The notes under the pieces: model-generated
Seen by the model: the letters and a program-made list of their open reading frames with translations, nothing else
Database searches by the model: none
What the model was told of the DNA's origin: nothing
Shown: piece after piece, positions 39,062 through 48,824 of the stretch
Numbering within the stretch: position 1 is the first letter of the stretch
Layout: each line of letters begins with the position of its first letter
Translations under genes and position numbers: made by a program
Source: Azospirillum brasilense
GTDB lineage: Bacteria > Pseudomonadota > Alphaproteobacteria > Rickettsiales > UBA3002
Reading direction: 5' to 3'
DNA length: 64,000 nucleotides
Assembly (NCBI GenBank): GCA_003241645.1
Contig: QFOX01000009.1
Coordinates: 1 to 64,000, forward strand

Positions 39062-39130
39062 GCAAACGACAACGTAGCACTCGTTGCAGCTAACGACAAC
39101 AACGTCGTAGCAGCCCGTCTCGCCGCTTAG
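39062..39130 (+). other. tmRNA tag reading frame (22 codons) with duplicated ANDN motif
   Basis: The frame starts with GCA after TTTTTTAAGT and ends at TAG. It encodes ANDNVALVA directly followed by ANDNNVVAARLAA. The ending ARLAA and the ANDN start match alphaproteobacterial tags such as ANDNYAEARLAA, but the tag is almost twice the usual length because the ANDN unit occurs twice. Confidence 0.8.
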
Positions 39131-39237
39131 TGTGGCCTGACGAGTTCTAGCTCGTAAACGCGGCCCGAGGGGAGCCGGGCAACAGAATCCCCTCACTGAT
39201 ATTTCGCAGAACCCATGACACCATCGACTATCCCGGT

Positions 39238-39735
39238 ATGATCGACTCCGCCATGCGCAACGTGGTGCGCGAGGCGCTCATCCATGTCGATAAATTCGGG
39301 CTGCCCGGCGACCATCATTTCTTCATCTCATTCCAGACGAACTATCCGGGCGTGAGCATCTCGCCGCAGCTGAAAAGCCGCTACCCGGAAGAGATCACCA
39401 TCGTGGTACAGCACCAGTTCTGGGACCTGAAGATCACCGATAAGCTGTTCAGCATCATGCTGAGCTTCAACAATATTCCCGAGAAACTCGTGGTGCCGTT
39501 CGACGCGCTGACGGCGTTCGCCGACCCCAGCATCAAGTTCGGCCTGCAGTTCCACGGCAAAAAGCCGGCCAAATCGTCGAATGACGGTGAAGAAGCCGTC
39601 GCCTGCCCCGTGACCGGCAAGAACGGGCACGAAAAACCGCCCATGGCCGCCTTCGAAGAAGAAGAGCCGACCGACGAGACCGAAGCCGCGAACGACACGA
39701 AAGTGATTTCGCTGGAAAGCTTCCGTAAGCGCTAG
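39238..39735 (+). CDS. sspB: SspB, ClpXP adaptor for ssrA-tagged proteins (alpha type)
   Basis: Delivers tmRNA-tagged proteins to ClpXP. The 165-residue protein has the alpha-SspB fold region: FGLPGDHHFFISFQTNYPGV, SRYPEEITIVVQHQFWDLKI, LSFNNIPEKLVVPFDALTAFADPSIKFGLQF. An acidic, disordered linker follows, and the C-terminal VISLESFRKR is the likely ClpX-docking tail. It begins about 40 bp after the tmRNA coding piece. The reading frame remains open upstream of the ATG without another good start codon. Confidence 0.93.
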   Translation: MIDSAMRNVVREALIHVDKFGLPGDHHFFISFQTNYPGVSISPQLKSRYPEEITIVVQHQFWDLKITDKLFSIMLSFNNIPEKLVVPFDALTAFADPSIKFGLQFHGKKPAKSSNDGEEAVACPVTGKNGHEKPPMAAFEEEEPTDETEAANDTKVISLESFRKR

Positions 39736-39738
39736 CCC

Positions 39739-40170
39739 ATGCAATCCCTGATCGCCCTTGCCCGCACCGCCGCCGAACGCGGCGAAGTGCCCATTGCGGC
39801 CGCCATCGTCGCGGGTGATGGCACCGTGCTGGCGCAGGCACATAACCTTGTGGAAACGCATCAGGACGCGACGCAACATGCCGAATTGATCGTGCTGCGC
39901 GAGGCCATGCGCGTACGCGGTTCCAAATACCTTCAGGACTGCACGCTCATGGTCACGCTGGAGCCCTGCGCCATGTGCGCGCAGGCAGCCTCGCTGGCGA
40001 AGGTGAAGAAGATCATTTTCGGCGCGTATGACCCCAAAGGCGGCGGGGTGGAACATGGCGCGCGGGTGTTCAGCCAGCCCACGTGCCACCATGCGCCGGA
40101 AGTGGTGGGCGGCGTGATGGAAGCCGAATGTGGCCAGCTACTGAGTGATTTTTTTGCGCGCAAGCGCTAG
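39739..40170 (+). CDS. tadA: tRNA-specific adenosine-34 deaminase
   Basis: Zn-dependent deaminase that makes inosine at the wobble position of tRNA-Arg(ACG). The 143-residue protein has the HAE motif (48-50, His zinc ligand and Glu proton shuttle) and PCAMC (C77 and C80 zinc ligands), as in TadA. It starts 3 bp after the sspB stop, indicating an ssrA-sspB-tadA unit linked to translation. A related guanine or cytosine deaminase is less likely given the EPCAMCAQA context. Confidence 0.9.
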   Translation: MQSLIALARTAAERGEVPIAAAIVAGDGTVLAQAHNLVETHQDATQHAELIVLREAMRVRGSKYLQDCTLMVTLEPCAMCAQAASLAKVKKIIFGAYDPKGGGVEHGARVFSQPTCHHAPEVVGGVMEAECGQLLSDFFARKR

Positions 40171-40173
40171 CCG

Positions 40174-40644
40174 CTAAATACGGCGGATGCCGCCTTGCTG
40201 TTCCTGCTCGGCTACCACGGCGGCCTCCAGCGCATTCTGCAGCACGGCCGGATAGAATTCGCAGATATAGTTGCGCGTACGCGGCGCGAGTTCTTTGTGC
40301 TCCATCAGCGCGTTGCGCAACACGGGCTCGCTCTCGCGGAAACGCTCCTGCAGGTCGCTGATGCGCTCGGGCAGTTCCCAGCCGGCATGTTTCTCAAGCC
40401 CATAAGCCGCCATGGCACCGGCATGTTCGGTGGTCAGCAGGCGCCGCGTGGCGGTCGCCATGGCCTGCTCCAGCAGGTCGTGATGCTGGTTCACTTCCTC
40501 GCGCACGGTATCGTGCACGTTCTCGTATTCCAGAATGCCCGAGAGGAACCCCGTGGCCGAGGCATCGGCCTGCGCCACCAGCGTGTTCAGCAACCGCGCC
40601 GTGACCGGCAGGTTGCCGCCGCGCTCGCGTTGGGCAAAACTCAT
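40174..40644 (-). CDS. Small helical protein of unknown function
   Basis: A 156-residue, mostly helical, charged protein with no signal peptide, membrane segment or recognised motif. The ATG overlaps the upstream gene's stop as ATGA (40641-40644), so it is coupled to the 171-residue protein. Convergent with tadA, 3 bp apart. Clearly a real gene by frame and coupling, function unknown. Confidence 0.7.
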   Translation of the reverse strand: MSFAQRERGGNLPVTARLLNTLVAQADASATGFLSGILEYENVHDTVREEVNQHHDLLEQAMATATRRLLTTEHAGAMAAYGLEKHAGWELPERISDLQERFRESEPVLRNALMEHKELAPRTRNYICEFYPAVLQNALEAAVVAEQEQQGGIRRI

Positions 40645-41156
40645 CGCCCCTGCCCCTGTGCCTGCGGCGGCAGCGTCGCCCCGAAAAGGGCATGCACCGT
40701 CTGCGCGATCACGTGCGGGTAGGCGTCGCGCAGCACGCTGTGCGCCTGCCGGCGCGAGGCGCTCCAGCTGTCGCCCTGCAAGCCTTCGCGGGCCAGCATG
40801 GCACCGAACGTGTCCTGCCCGTCGCGCAGGCGGCCGATCAGCTCGACCACATCCTGCGCCGGGCGGTTCTCGGGCGGGCGACCAGCCGGGTGGCTGGCGC
40901 TGCGGGGTTGCGCACGCGCATGCGCGGCCAAATGATCGATGGTCTTGCTGAGCGCCGCATGGGCGCGGGCATGGGTGCGCTCGGTCACATCGGCGCCCTG
41001 ACTATCCTTCACCTGCGGCAATTGCTGCTGCAGCACCACATCAAGGTAATCGGCCGCGGCCATGCTGCAGTTGCCGAGCACCTGCTCGTTCACCGGCCCA
41101 TTCTTCGGCACCGATGGTGGCGCGGGCTGCACGCGCGACTGAAAGCTTTGGTCCAT
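40641..41156 (-). CDS. Small protein of unknown function with Pro/Gln-rich ends
   Basis: A 171-residue protein with a Pro-rich N-terminus, a helical middle ([21 protein letters not shown]), a Pro/Ser/Arg linker around residues 88-100, and the tail [15 protein letters not shown] lies six bases before the ATG. It is the first gene of a two-gene unit with the 156-residue protein, divergent from ettA. No family recognised. Confidence 0.7.
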   Translation of the reverse strand: MDQSFQSRVQPAPPSVPKNGPVNEQVLGNCSMAAADYLDVVLQQQLPQVKDSQGADVTERTHARAHAALSKTIDHLAAHARAQPRSASHPAGRPPENRPAQDVVELIGRLRDGQDTFGAMLAREGLQGDSWSASRRQAHSVLRDAYPHVIAQTVHALFGATLPPQAQGQGR

Positions 41157-41239
41157 GGGTTGCTCCTGCCTTGTGTTTTTGCAAACCTACCGTTAGTTAT
41201 ACGACCCATCGATTAAGTTTTCATGAAGGTTGGCGCGCC

Positions 41240-42895
<1,656 letters not shown>

Positions 42896-42937
42896 TTTCT
42901 TCACTGATCCGTAACCCATTGGCGTTACCATAGGCGC

Positions 42938-44203
42938 ATGATCGCCCCGACACATGCTGCACGCCGTTTCTCCGACGACGAACCCGTTGCGTTGGCAAAA
43001 CACGCGATCGTGCTGCTGGAACAGCATCTGGCGCAGCGCTATGGCGTGTATTGGGAAGGCGGCGCTGAAGTGGAATTCACGGCCCGCGTGCGCCCCGGGC
43101 TTGACCACGCGCGCATGCGCTTTGGCACCCGCGACAGCGCAGCCGTCAAGCAACATGGCACCGGGGCATCGGCCAGCAAGCACCCGTTCCACAAAGACGC
43201 ATGGTTCCCCGACAGCCGTTATGTCACCTACGGTTACCGCGAATATGGCGGGTACGGACCGCACGCCATGCTGGAAGCCGTGCTCACCCACGAGCCTGCC
43301 GGGGCCGATGGCACGCCCCTGCCCCATCACGGCATGCAGCTCGCCCGCAATATCGAGGCACTGCGCTACCAGCTGCGCAGCCCGGCACCGGGCTACAAGA
43401 ACACGCCGGTGCAGGCCCCCAACCCGGTGCAGTACCACCTGACGGAAGCCACCCGCCAGGCGCAGGCTTTGTGGCACACCCTGCTGCCGACCGCGGGCGC
43501 ACCCCCGGCCGAGAACCCCCATCGCGCGGGGCGCTGGCAGGCATTCCACCGCACCCGGCTGGCCGAGGTGGCGTTCGGCACCTTCCTGCCCGAGCACGAA
43601 GCGCACGAAGCCATGACGCTTGGCCTGCACATCAACAGCAGCCTGAAAGACATAGAAACCGGCGAAAGCGTGCACCCCACCCGCGAACACACGGCCAACC
43701 TGTTGCACGCCACCCAGCGCATGATGCATGCGGGCGGCTACCTGCTCAACCCCACCGACGATAACTGGCAGCGCTGGTCGCACCGCACCGCCGACGCGCC
43801 GTTCAGCCGCTACCAAGGTGAGCGCAATGCGCGCGAGGTGAAGGTGGTGGATGGTGCCGGCGGCTTCTACATGGAAAACAAATTACCCCCGGCCAATTGC
43901 AACCCCTACTACGCCCTGATGCTGCAATTCATGGCGTTCGAGGTCGCCTTGCGCGAGCAGCATTTCCAGCGCACGGCCGAGGGCTACAGCCTGCAGAGCG
44001 CCCCCACGGGGCCGGTCATTCCCGCCGCATCGCCCGCGCAGCAGAAGCAGCAATTCTTCGATGGCGCGCTACAGGGGGAACTGAACCGGCTGGAGGATGG
44101 CCTCGGCGATCGATTCCTTGCCGCCATTGCCCATATGCCGCCCGGCACCGAGAAGACCGCCATGGATAAACGCCACGCCGAAAAAGGCGAGCATCTGCGC
44201 TGA
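42938..44203 (+). CDS. Divergent glutamine-synthetase-fold protein, paralogue 1
   Basis: This 421-residue protein keeps the order of the glutamine synthetase catalytic motifs: EVEF (E44, E46), a Glu strand MLEAVLTHEP (E113), LGLHINSSL (H231), an Asn/Arg region, and MENKLPPANCNPYYALML (E313) matching the ENRLPGADANPY block of PuuA-type ligases. The EVEF motif lies near residue 45 rather than about 130, so the N-terminal beta-grasp domain is missing. A gamma-glutamyl or related ATP-dependent ligase is possible, substrate unknown. Shares DAWFP[DE]SR with the second paralogue at 45107. Confidence 0.7.
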   Translation: MIAPTHAARRFSDDEPVALAKHAIVLLEQHLAQRYGVYWEGGAEVEFTARVRPGLDHARMRFGTRDSAAVKQHGTGASASKHPFHKDAWFPDSRYVTYGYREYGGYGPHAMLEAVLTHEPAGADGTPLPHHGMQLARNIEALRYQLRSPAPGYKNTPVQAPNPVQYHLTEATRQAQALWHTLLPTAGAPPAENPHRAGRWQAFHRTRLAEVAFGTFLPEHEAHEAMTLGLHINSSLKDIETGESVHPTREHTANLLHATQRMMHAGGYLLNPTDDNWQRWSHRTADAPFSRYQGERNAREVKVVDGAGGFYMENKLPPANCNPYYALMLQFMAFEVALREQHFQRTAEGYSLQSAPTGPVIPAASPAQQKQQFFDGALQGELNRLEDGLGDRFLAAIAHMPPGTEKTAMDKRHAEKGEHLR

Positions 44204-44229
44204 ACGGGCGCAGGCCGTGGCATGCCGCC

Positions 44230-45015
44230 TTAGAAGTTCGCGAAAAAGATCATCGTGCAGGCATTGGCGCTGCTGTTGGTCAACTGGTAGTCGGACCCCG
44301 TATCGCTGCTGGACGCGGCCGTGGTGCAGCTGGTAATGCGCCCGCCATGCACTTTGCCGCGGCCGGGCTTGCCGTCATCCATTTTGGTGTCGAGGTTCCA
44401 GGCTTCCTCGGCTTTGAGGATAGGGTTGGTCGTGGGTTCGAGGGTACGCTGCGCGCCAAGGAAATACACGTTCGCGGGATAGTTCAACCCATCGAAGAAC
44501 GACCCGCCACTGATCACGATATCGCCGCGGATCAGTGTCCAGCCTGCATTGCTGATTTTTGAGCGCGGTATGTTGACGCCGATCGTCGACGTATCCGCAT
44601 CGCCGCCATTCGCCCCGGTATAGGTGCCCTCCACCAGTCCGGCGAGCGCCAGTTGCTGCCAGTGGCGGAACACCTCGCCTGTCGCCCCGGCGGTGCTGGA
44701 GCCCACTTCCATGTTGCCGTCCCCATCGCCATTGCAGGTGCCGGGCGTGGCGGCCGTACCGCTATCGCCACTGCAAAGCGTGTTGTCCTTGCCCCAGAAG
44801 GCGGTGGCATTGGTCATGTCGCCGGGAAGGGCGAAATATTTGTCGCGGAACGTTTGCGTGGCGGTGACCCAGCGCTGGTATTCGGTGCTGGCGGCCCGCA
44901 GTTCGGCCGCGCGGATCAGCGCCTGTCCACCAAGGATGCCCCCCGTAAGCAAGCCAAGAATCACGAGAACAATAGAGAGCTCGACAAGCGAGAACGCATG
45001 CTGATTTTCCGACAT
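44230..45015 (-). CDS. Pseudopilin-like protein with type IV prepilin N-terminus (paralogue 3)
   Basis: A 261-residue family member on the minus strand between the two glutamine-synthetase-like genes. Leader MSENQHA, then FSLVELSIVLVILGLLTGG with Ala at -1. It contains FRDKYFALPGDMTNATAFWG, a TCNGDGDGNMEV loop, ALAGLVEGTYTG and AWNLDTKMDDG. The final FANF parallels the ends of other copies (TNAF, MFNF). It is the only copy not arranged in tandem with another. Confidence 0.86.
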   Translation of the reverse strand: MSENQHAFSLVELSIVLVILGLLTGGILGGQALIRAAELRAASTEYQRWVTATQTFRDKYFALPGDMTNATAFWGKDNTLCSGDSGTAATPGTCNGDGDGNMEVGSSTAGATGEVFRHWQQLALAGLVEGTYTGANGGDADTSTIGVNIPRSKISNAGWTLIRGDIVISGGSFFDGLNYPANVYFLGAQRTLEPTTNPILKAEEAWNLDTKMDDGKPGRGKVHGGRITSCTTAASSSDTGSDYQLTNSSANACTMIFFANF

Positions 45016-45106
45016 GGGTGAAGCATAGCATTATTTCCCCCGGGGGGCATGCATATTTCTGGAAACAGTCATGAAACCTTAAACATTCTGCTTTACAATC
45101 AGCAGC

Positions 45107-46330
45107 ATGACGGAACACACGGACAAGCTTTCCTCCCGCGCTTCCCTACGCGACGACCCGCCCGTGGCGCTGGCGAAGCGCGCCATCAAGCTGCTGGAAG
45201 CGAAGATCCGGCAGGAATTCGACCTAGAATTGCCGCTTGGCGTGGAGCTGGAATTCGGCGTGCTCTCCAACCAGCGCCAGCATAAGGCCTCGCCCGCCGA
45301 ACAGTATGGCGTGCCGGATGCGCTGGGCAAGATCAGCAACCACACCGCCTCGGCCTACCGCCACCCCAAGAACCGCGATGCGTGGTTCCCCGAGAGCCGC
45401 CGCGTGGCGTACAGCTACCGCGAAGAAAGCAACGACGACCGCTGGGACATGATGGAAGTGGTGCTGACGCATGAGCCCCGCGGGCAGGACGGCACGCGCC
45501 TGCCGATCGATGCGCTGGCCACCGCCCGCGCCGTGGAAGCGCTGCGCCACCAGCTGCACCAGCCCTCCAGCGGTTACATGCCGCGCAAGCATGGCGCTGG
45601 TATCCCTACGGCGCAGCTGGGCGTACGCTACTGGCAGCAGCAACGCCGCGACACCATCGATATGCTCGTCACCGAGGCCGTGGTGCCCGGCACCTTCAAC
45701 AGCCATGGCATGCACCTGAACATGAGCCTGGTGGATGCCTCCACGCAGGAGAACGTCATGCTGCGCTCAGGCCTGAGCGCGGAGACGGTCACCAACATGC
45801 TGCGCCAGGGCATCGGGGCGGTGCAGATGGAAAATTTATGGCTGGTCTGCCCGCATCGCCGTTCCATGGAGCGGCAATCCATGCGCATGGGCCCGATCAG
45901 CGACGTGATGGGCCGGGTGAAGAACAAGCGCGGCCAGAAAGATTATGTGGAAAATTCGCTGCCGGGGGCCGACTGCAACCCCTATTACGCCATCATGCTG
46001 CAACTGGCGGGCACCTATCTGGCGCTGAAAGAGGCGCAGTTCGGCTATGATTACACGACGCAGCAGCATGTGCTGGGCAACCCCGATTACGCGCAGGACC
46101 TCAAGGCACCGCAGCCCGGCGAGAAGCAGGTGAATGCGCTGACACTGAACGATTTGCAGGCAAATTTCCGTGCGGGGTCGCACCTGCGTGACGCGCTGGA
46201 TGCCTGCGAGCCCGGGCTGGGCGATGCGTTCCATCACGCCATCGAGCAGACCCCACCGGGCTACGAGAAAAGCGGCATGGACAAACTTCAGAAAACGCGG
46301 CGCACACTAGCGCCGCAGCGCGATCGTTAG
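45107..46330 (+). CDS. Divergent glutamine-synthetase-fold protein, paralogue 2
   Basis: A 407-residue protein with clearer glutamine synthetase motifs than paralogue 1: GVELEFGVL (E47, E49), MMEVVLTHEP (E117) followed by the ALATARAVEALRHQL helix, FNSHGMHLNMSLVD (H203), PHRRSMERQ, and VENSLPGADCNPYYAIML (E282). The N-terminal beta-grasp domain that completes the active site in glutamine synthetase oligomers is absent. The metal-site residues are kept, so ATP-dependent ligase chemistry is plausible. Its stop overlaps convergent mlaC by 4 bp. Confidence 0.72.
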   Translation: MTEHTDKLSSRASLRDDPPVALAKRAIKLLEAKIRQEFDLELPLGVELEFGVLSNQRQHKASPAEQYGVPDALGKISNHTASAYRHPKNRDAWFPESRRVAYSYREESNDDRWDMMEVVLTHEPRGQDGTRLPIDALATARAVEALRHQLHQPSSGYMPRKHGAGIPTAQLGVRYWQQQRRDTIDMLVTEAVVPGTFNSHGMHLNMSLVDASTQENVMLRSGLSAETVTNMLRQGIGAVQMENLWLVCPHRRSMERQSMRMGPISDVMGRVKNKRGQKDYVENSLPGADCNPYYAIMLQLAGTYLALKEAQFGYDYTTQQHVLGNPDYAQDLKAPQPGEKQVNALTLNDLQANFRAGSHLRDALDACEPGLGDAFHHAIEQTPPGYEKSGMDKLQKTRRTLAPQRDR

Positions 46331-46914
46331 GCCTTGCGGGCCGCCTGCTTCTGCAGGGCGCCGATCAGGTAATCCAGCCCTTTGGAACTGACGATGGAGT
46401 TGAACTCCGAACGCTGGGTCGCGCGCAGCGAAACACCTTCCACGGCAATGTCCACCACCTTGTAGCTCTTGGCGTCCTCGCGCAGCGTGTAATCCACGTA
46501 GATCGGCGCGCTACCGGCATCGATGATCTCCATGGTCACCTGATAGGTGCCATCGTCGCCGCGGGCGTTCTTCAGGTTGTATTTCTGGCCGCTATATTTG
46601 GTCAGGCGGCCCGCATAGTTCTTGATCACGAACGGCTGGTAGGCGGCAAGGTAATCGTTCTGCTGCTGCTCGGTGGCGGTGCGCCAGTGGCGGCCCAGCA
46701 CGTATTTGCCTACGTACGGAATATCCACCGCGCCGGAGAAAACATCTTCCAGCTTGCTGAGCTTGCTGGCCTTGCTTTCATCGGTCTTGATGATGGAGAG
46801 CACGTCGCCCGCCACCCCGTCGATGAATTTCTGCGCATCGGCCGGGCTGCCCGCAAGCGCCGGCTGTGCAGCAACGCTGCAGGCCAGCACGAGCGATAGG
46901 AAAAAACGCTTCAT
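46327..46914 (-). CDS. mlaC: MlaC-type periplasmic phospholipid-binding protein
   Basis: Shuttles phospholipid between outer and inner membrane complexes for outer-membrane lipid asymmetry. The 195-residue precursor has a signal peptide (MKRFFLSLVLACSVAAQPALA) and the MlaC/Ttg2D fold features VDIPYVGKYVLGRHWRTAT, FVIKNYAGRL and YKVVDIAVEGVSLRATQRSEF. It is 11 bp downstream of mlaA. The MlaFED transporter genes are not in the window. Confidence 0.93.
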   Translation of the reverse strand: MKRFFLSLVLACSVAAQPALAGSPADAQKFIDGVAGDVLSIIKTDESKASKLSKLEDVFSGAVDIPYVGKYVLGRHWRTATEQQQNDYLAAYQPFVIKNYAGRLTKYSGQKYNLKNARGDDGTYQVTMEIIDAGSAPIYVDYTLREDAKSYKVVDIAVEGVSLRATQRSEFNSIVSSKGLDYLIGALQKQAARKA

Positions 46915-46925
46915 GCTTCTCCCGC

Positions 46926-47660
46926 TTACTTCGCTTCGTATTCGGCGGGGGTCGCGTTGCTCTTATCGAAATCGTTGTGGCGATTTGCGATCTGGGCATC
47001 ACGGCGCTGGCTGTAGATGCTGCGGAAGGTCACGTACGAATCCAGCGAGGTTTCGTAGATGTCGTCGATCGGATCGATCAGGCGCTCACGCTCGACCAGT
47101 GCCTGGCCCGCCGCCATGTAGATGCGGTCATCCTGCTCGAGGTAGTAGCTGAACGGATCGGTGAACCAGTCCACCACCATGCCAACCGCGTCGCGGCCAT
47201 TGCTCGGCCCGATCAGCGGCAGCACAACGTACGGACCCGAACCCACGCCCCAGACCGCGAGGGTCTGGCCGAAATCTTCGCGGCGCTCTTTCAGGCCAGC
47301 GGTGGTGGCCACATCGTTCAGACCCGCGATACCCACGGTGCTGTTCAGCGCAAAGCGCCAGAAGCTGGTCAGGCCCTGCTCCATGTCGCCCTGCAGGAAG
47401 GCGTTGAGCATGTTCACCGGCTCACGCAGGTTGTCCGAGAAGTTGCCGATGCGCTCACGCACGGGGTCCGGCGTGATGTAGCGGTAACCCTTGGCCACCG
47501 GGGCGAAGGCATACTGGTCAACCACTTCGTTGAAGGATTGCACCCCACGGTTCATGCCCTCGAGCGGATCTTCGTCCGGGTTCGAGGCGCAGGCGGTGAG
47601 GGAAAGCGCGCTGAGCAGCAGCGCCGCGAGGATCGTGTGTTTCTTAGCCGAAGAGGTCAT
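46926..47660 (-). CDS. mlaA: MlaA (VacJ) outer-membrane lipoprotein
   Basis: Extracts mislocalised phospholipid from the outer leaflet and passes it to MlaC. The 244-residue precursor has a lipobox LTAC with Cys24. The body contains EDPLEGMNRGVQSFNEVVD, VRERIGNFSDNLREPVNMLNAFLQGD, DFGQTLAVWGVGSGPYVVLPLIGPSNGRDAVGMVVDWFTDPF, all diagnostic of VacJ/MlaA. The ATG at 47660 is chosen over longer in-frame starts because it leads directly into the signal peptide. Operon with mlaC. Confidence 0.95.
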   Translation of the reverse strand: MTSSAKKHTILAALLLSALSLTACASNPDEDPLEGMNRGVQSFNEVVDQYAFAPVAKGYRYITPDPVRERIGNFSDNLREPVNMLNAFLQGDMEQGLTSFWRFALNSTVGIAGLNDVATTAGLKERREDFGQTLAVWGVGSGPYVVLPLIGPSNGRDAVGMVVDWFTDPFSYYLEQDDRIYMAAGQALVERERLIDPIDDIYETSLDSYVTFRSIYSQRRDAQIANRHNDFDKSNATPAEYEAK

Positions 47661-47892
47661 AATGGTCCCGTGGTTCAATGCACTGTTATGTAACGCGCAT
47701 GATGGCGCGCTCAAGCTTCTTTTTAGCGCGTTTGTGTAAACAATTCGTTGCCACATATGCAAGCCCCCTGTGAAGAAGGTTGACAGGCCGTCATTTTTTC
47801 CCTTTGTTTTCCACGATTTTAGCCATTTCCGGGGTTTGTCGAGTGCCAGCGCTTTCTTTGCATTTGTTGCAGTTATGTCACAGGGGTTGCCG

Positions 47893-48819
47893 ATGAGCAT
47901 CGCGGCCCACCAGCGCGCCTTGCTTTCCGCCGCCCAGATGGGGCAGCTGCAGGCCCTGCGTGAGCTCTATGGCGCGGCTGCGCCGCATGTGTCGTTCGAA
48001 TTCTTCCCCCCCAAAACGCCCGAGGCCGAGGAAAAGCTCTGGGGCGTGATCGGCACGCTGGCGCCGCTGAAGCCGCGCTTTGTTTCCGTGACCTACGGCG
48101 CGGGTGGCTCCACGCGCGAGCGCACGCACAGCACGGTGGCCCGCATTCGCCGTGAAACCGAACTGACGCCGGCCGCCCACCTCACCTGCGTCAACGCCAC
48201 GCGCGAGCAGATCCGCGAAGTGGCCCAAAGCTATTGGGATGCAGGCGTCAAACACATCGTCGCGCTGCGCGGCGACATGCCCGATGGCGGCGGCTACGTG
48301 CCCACGCGGGGCGGTTATGAATACGCCGACAGCCTCGTCGCCGGGCTGAAAGACGTGGCGGATTTTGATATTTCGGTGGCCGCTTACCCCGAAATGCACC
48401 CCCACGCGCTCAGCGCACAGGCTGACATCGACCACCTGAAACGCAAGTTCGATGCCGGGGCGAACCGCGCCATCACCCAGTTCTTCTTTGATGTGGACGT
48501 GTATCTGCGCTTCATGGACCGCGTGCGCGCCGCCGGCATCGAGGCGGAGATCGTGCCCGGCATCCTCCCCGTCACGAACGTGGCGCAGCTCAAGCGCTTT
48601 GCGGCCTTCAGCGGCACCAGCGTGCCGGCATGGCTGGGCACGCTGTTCGAAGGGCTGGACGAAAAGCCCGAGCTGCGCAACCTTGTGGCCGCCATGGTCA
48701 CGGCCGAACAATGCCGCATGCTCATGCTCAACGGCATCGACCATTTCCATTTCTACACACTGAATCGCGCCGAATTGACGCAGGCAATTTGCCATGTGCT
48801 CGGTGTTCGTGTAAGCTAA
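47893..48819 (+). CDS. metF: 5,10-Methylenetetrahydrofolate reductase
   Basis: FAD enzyme making 5-methyl-THF for methionine synthesis. The 308-residue protein has SFEFFPPKTPEAEEKLW, VSVTYGAGGSTRERT, HLTCVNATREQI, HIVALRGDMP and ITQFFFDVDVYLRFMDR, all typical. AGGGG lies seven bases before the ATG at 47893. The same frame is open to 47770 but that part is AT-rich and unlike the family, so it is treated as leader. A pseudopilin gene begins 5 bp downstream. Confidence 0.95.
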   Translation: MSIAAHQRALLSAAQMGQLQALRELYGAAAPHVSFEFFPPKTPEAEEKLWGVIGTLAPLKPRFVSVTYGAGGSTRERTHSTVARIRRETELTPAAHLTCVNATREQIREVAQSYWDAGVKHIVALRGDMPDGGGYVPTRGGYEYADSLVAGLKDVADFDISVAAYPEMHPHALSAQADIDHLKRKFDAGANRAITQFFFDVDVYLRFMDRVRAAGIEAEIVPGILPVTNVAQLKRFAAFSGTSVPAWLGTLFEGLDEKPELRNLVAAMVTAEQCRMLMLNGIDHFHFYTLNRAELTQAICHVLGVRVS

Positions 48820-48824
48820 AGCGC

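Larger units (their letters stand above)
38779..39196 (+). ncRNA. ssrA: Two-piece (circularly permuted) tmRNA gene: acceptor RNA, spacer, coding RNA
   Basis: tmRNA rescues stalled ribosomes and tags the nascent chain. The order is permuted as in alphaproteobacteria. The acceptor piece (about 38779-38858) ends in a T-arm, 5-bp stem 38831-38835 with 38843-38847 around a 7-nt loop, then CAGGTCC-A-CCA. The coding piece starts GGGCCTGAAGTAGGATCGAC at 38978. GGGCCTG (38978-38984) pairs with CAGGTCC (38848-38854), and the third pair is the G-U read by alanyl-tRNA synthetase. A tag frame runs 39062-39130, followed by a hairpin (39141-39154) and a likely pseudoknot with stem 39167-39173/39188-39194. 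The 5' and 3' limits are estimates. Confidence 0.9.

Noticed and set aside
47770..47892. N-terminal extension of metF by 41 codons
   Set aside because: The stretch is AT-rich, Phe/Ser-rich and unlike MetF; the ATG at 47893 has a good ribosome site and gives the normal length.
47661..47892. SAM or cobalamin riboswitch upstream of metF
   Set aside because: I looked for a conserved aptamer core in the mlaA-metF gap and saw only AT-rich sequence with T-tracts and short hairpins.
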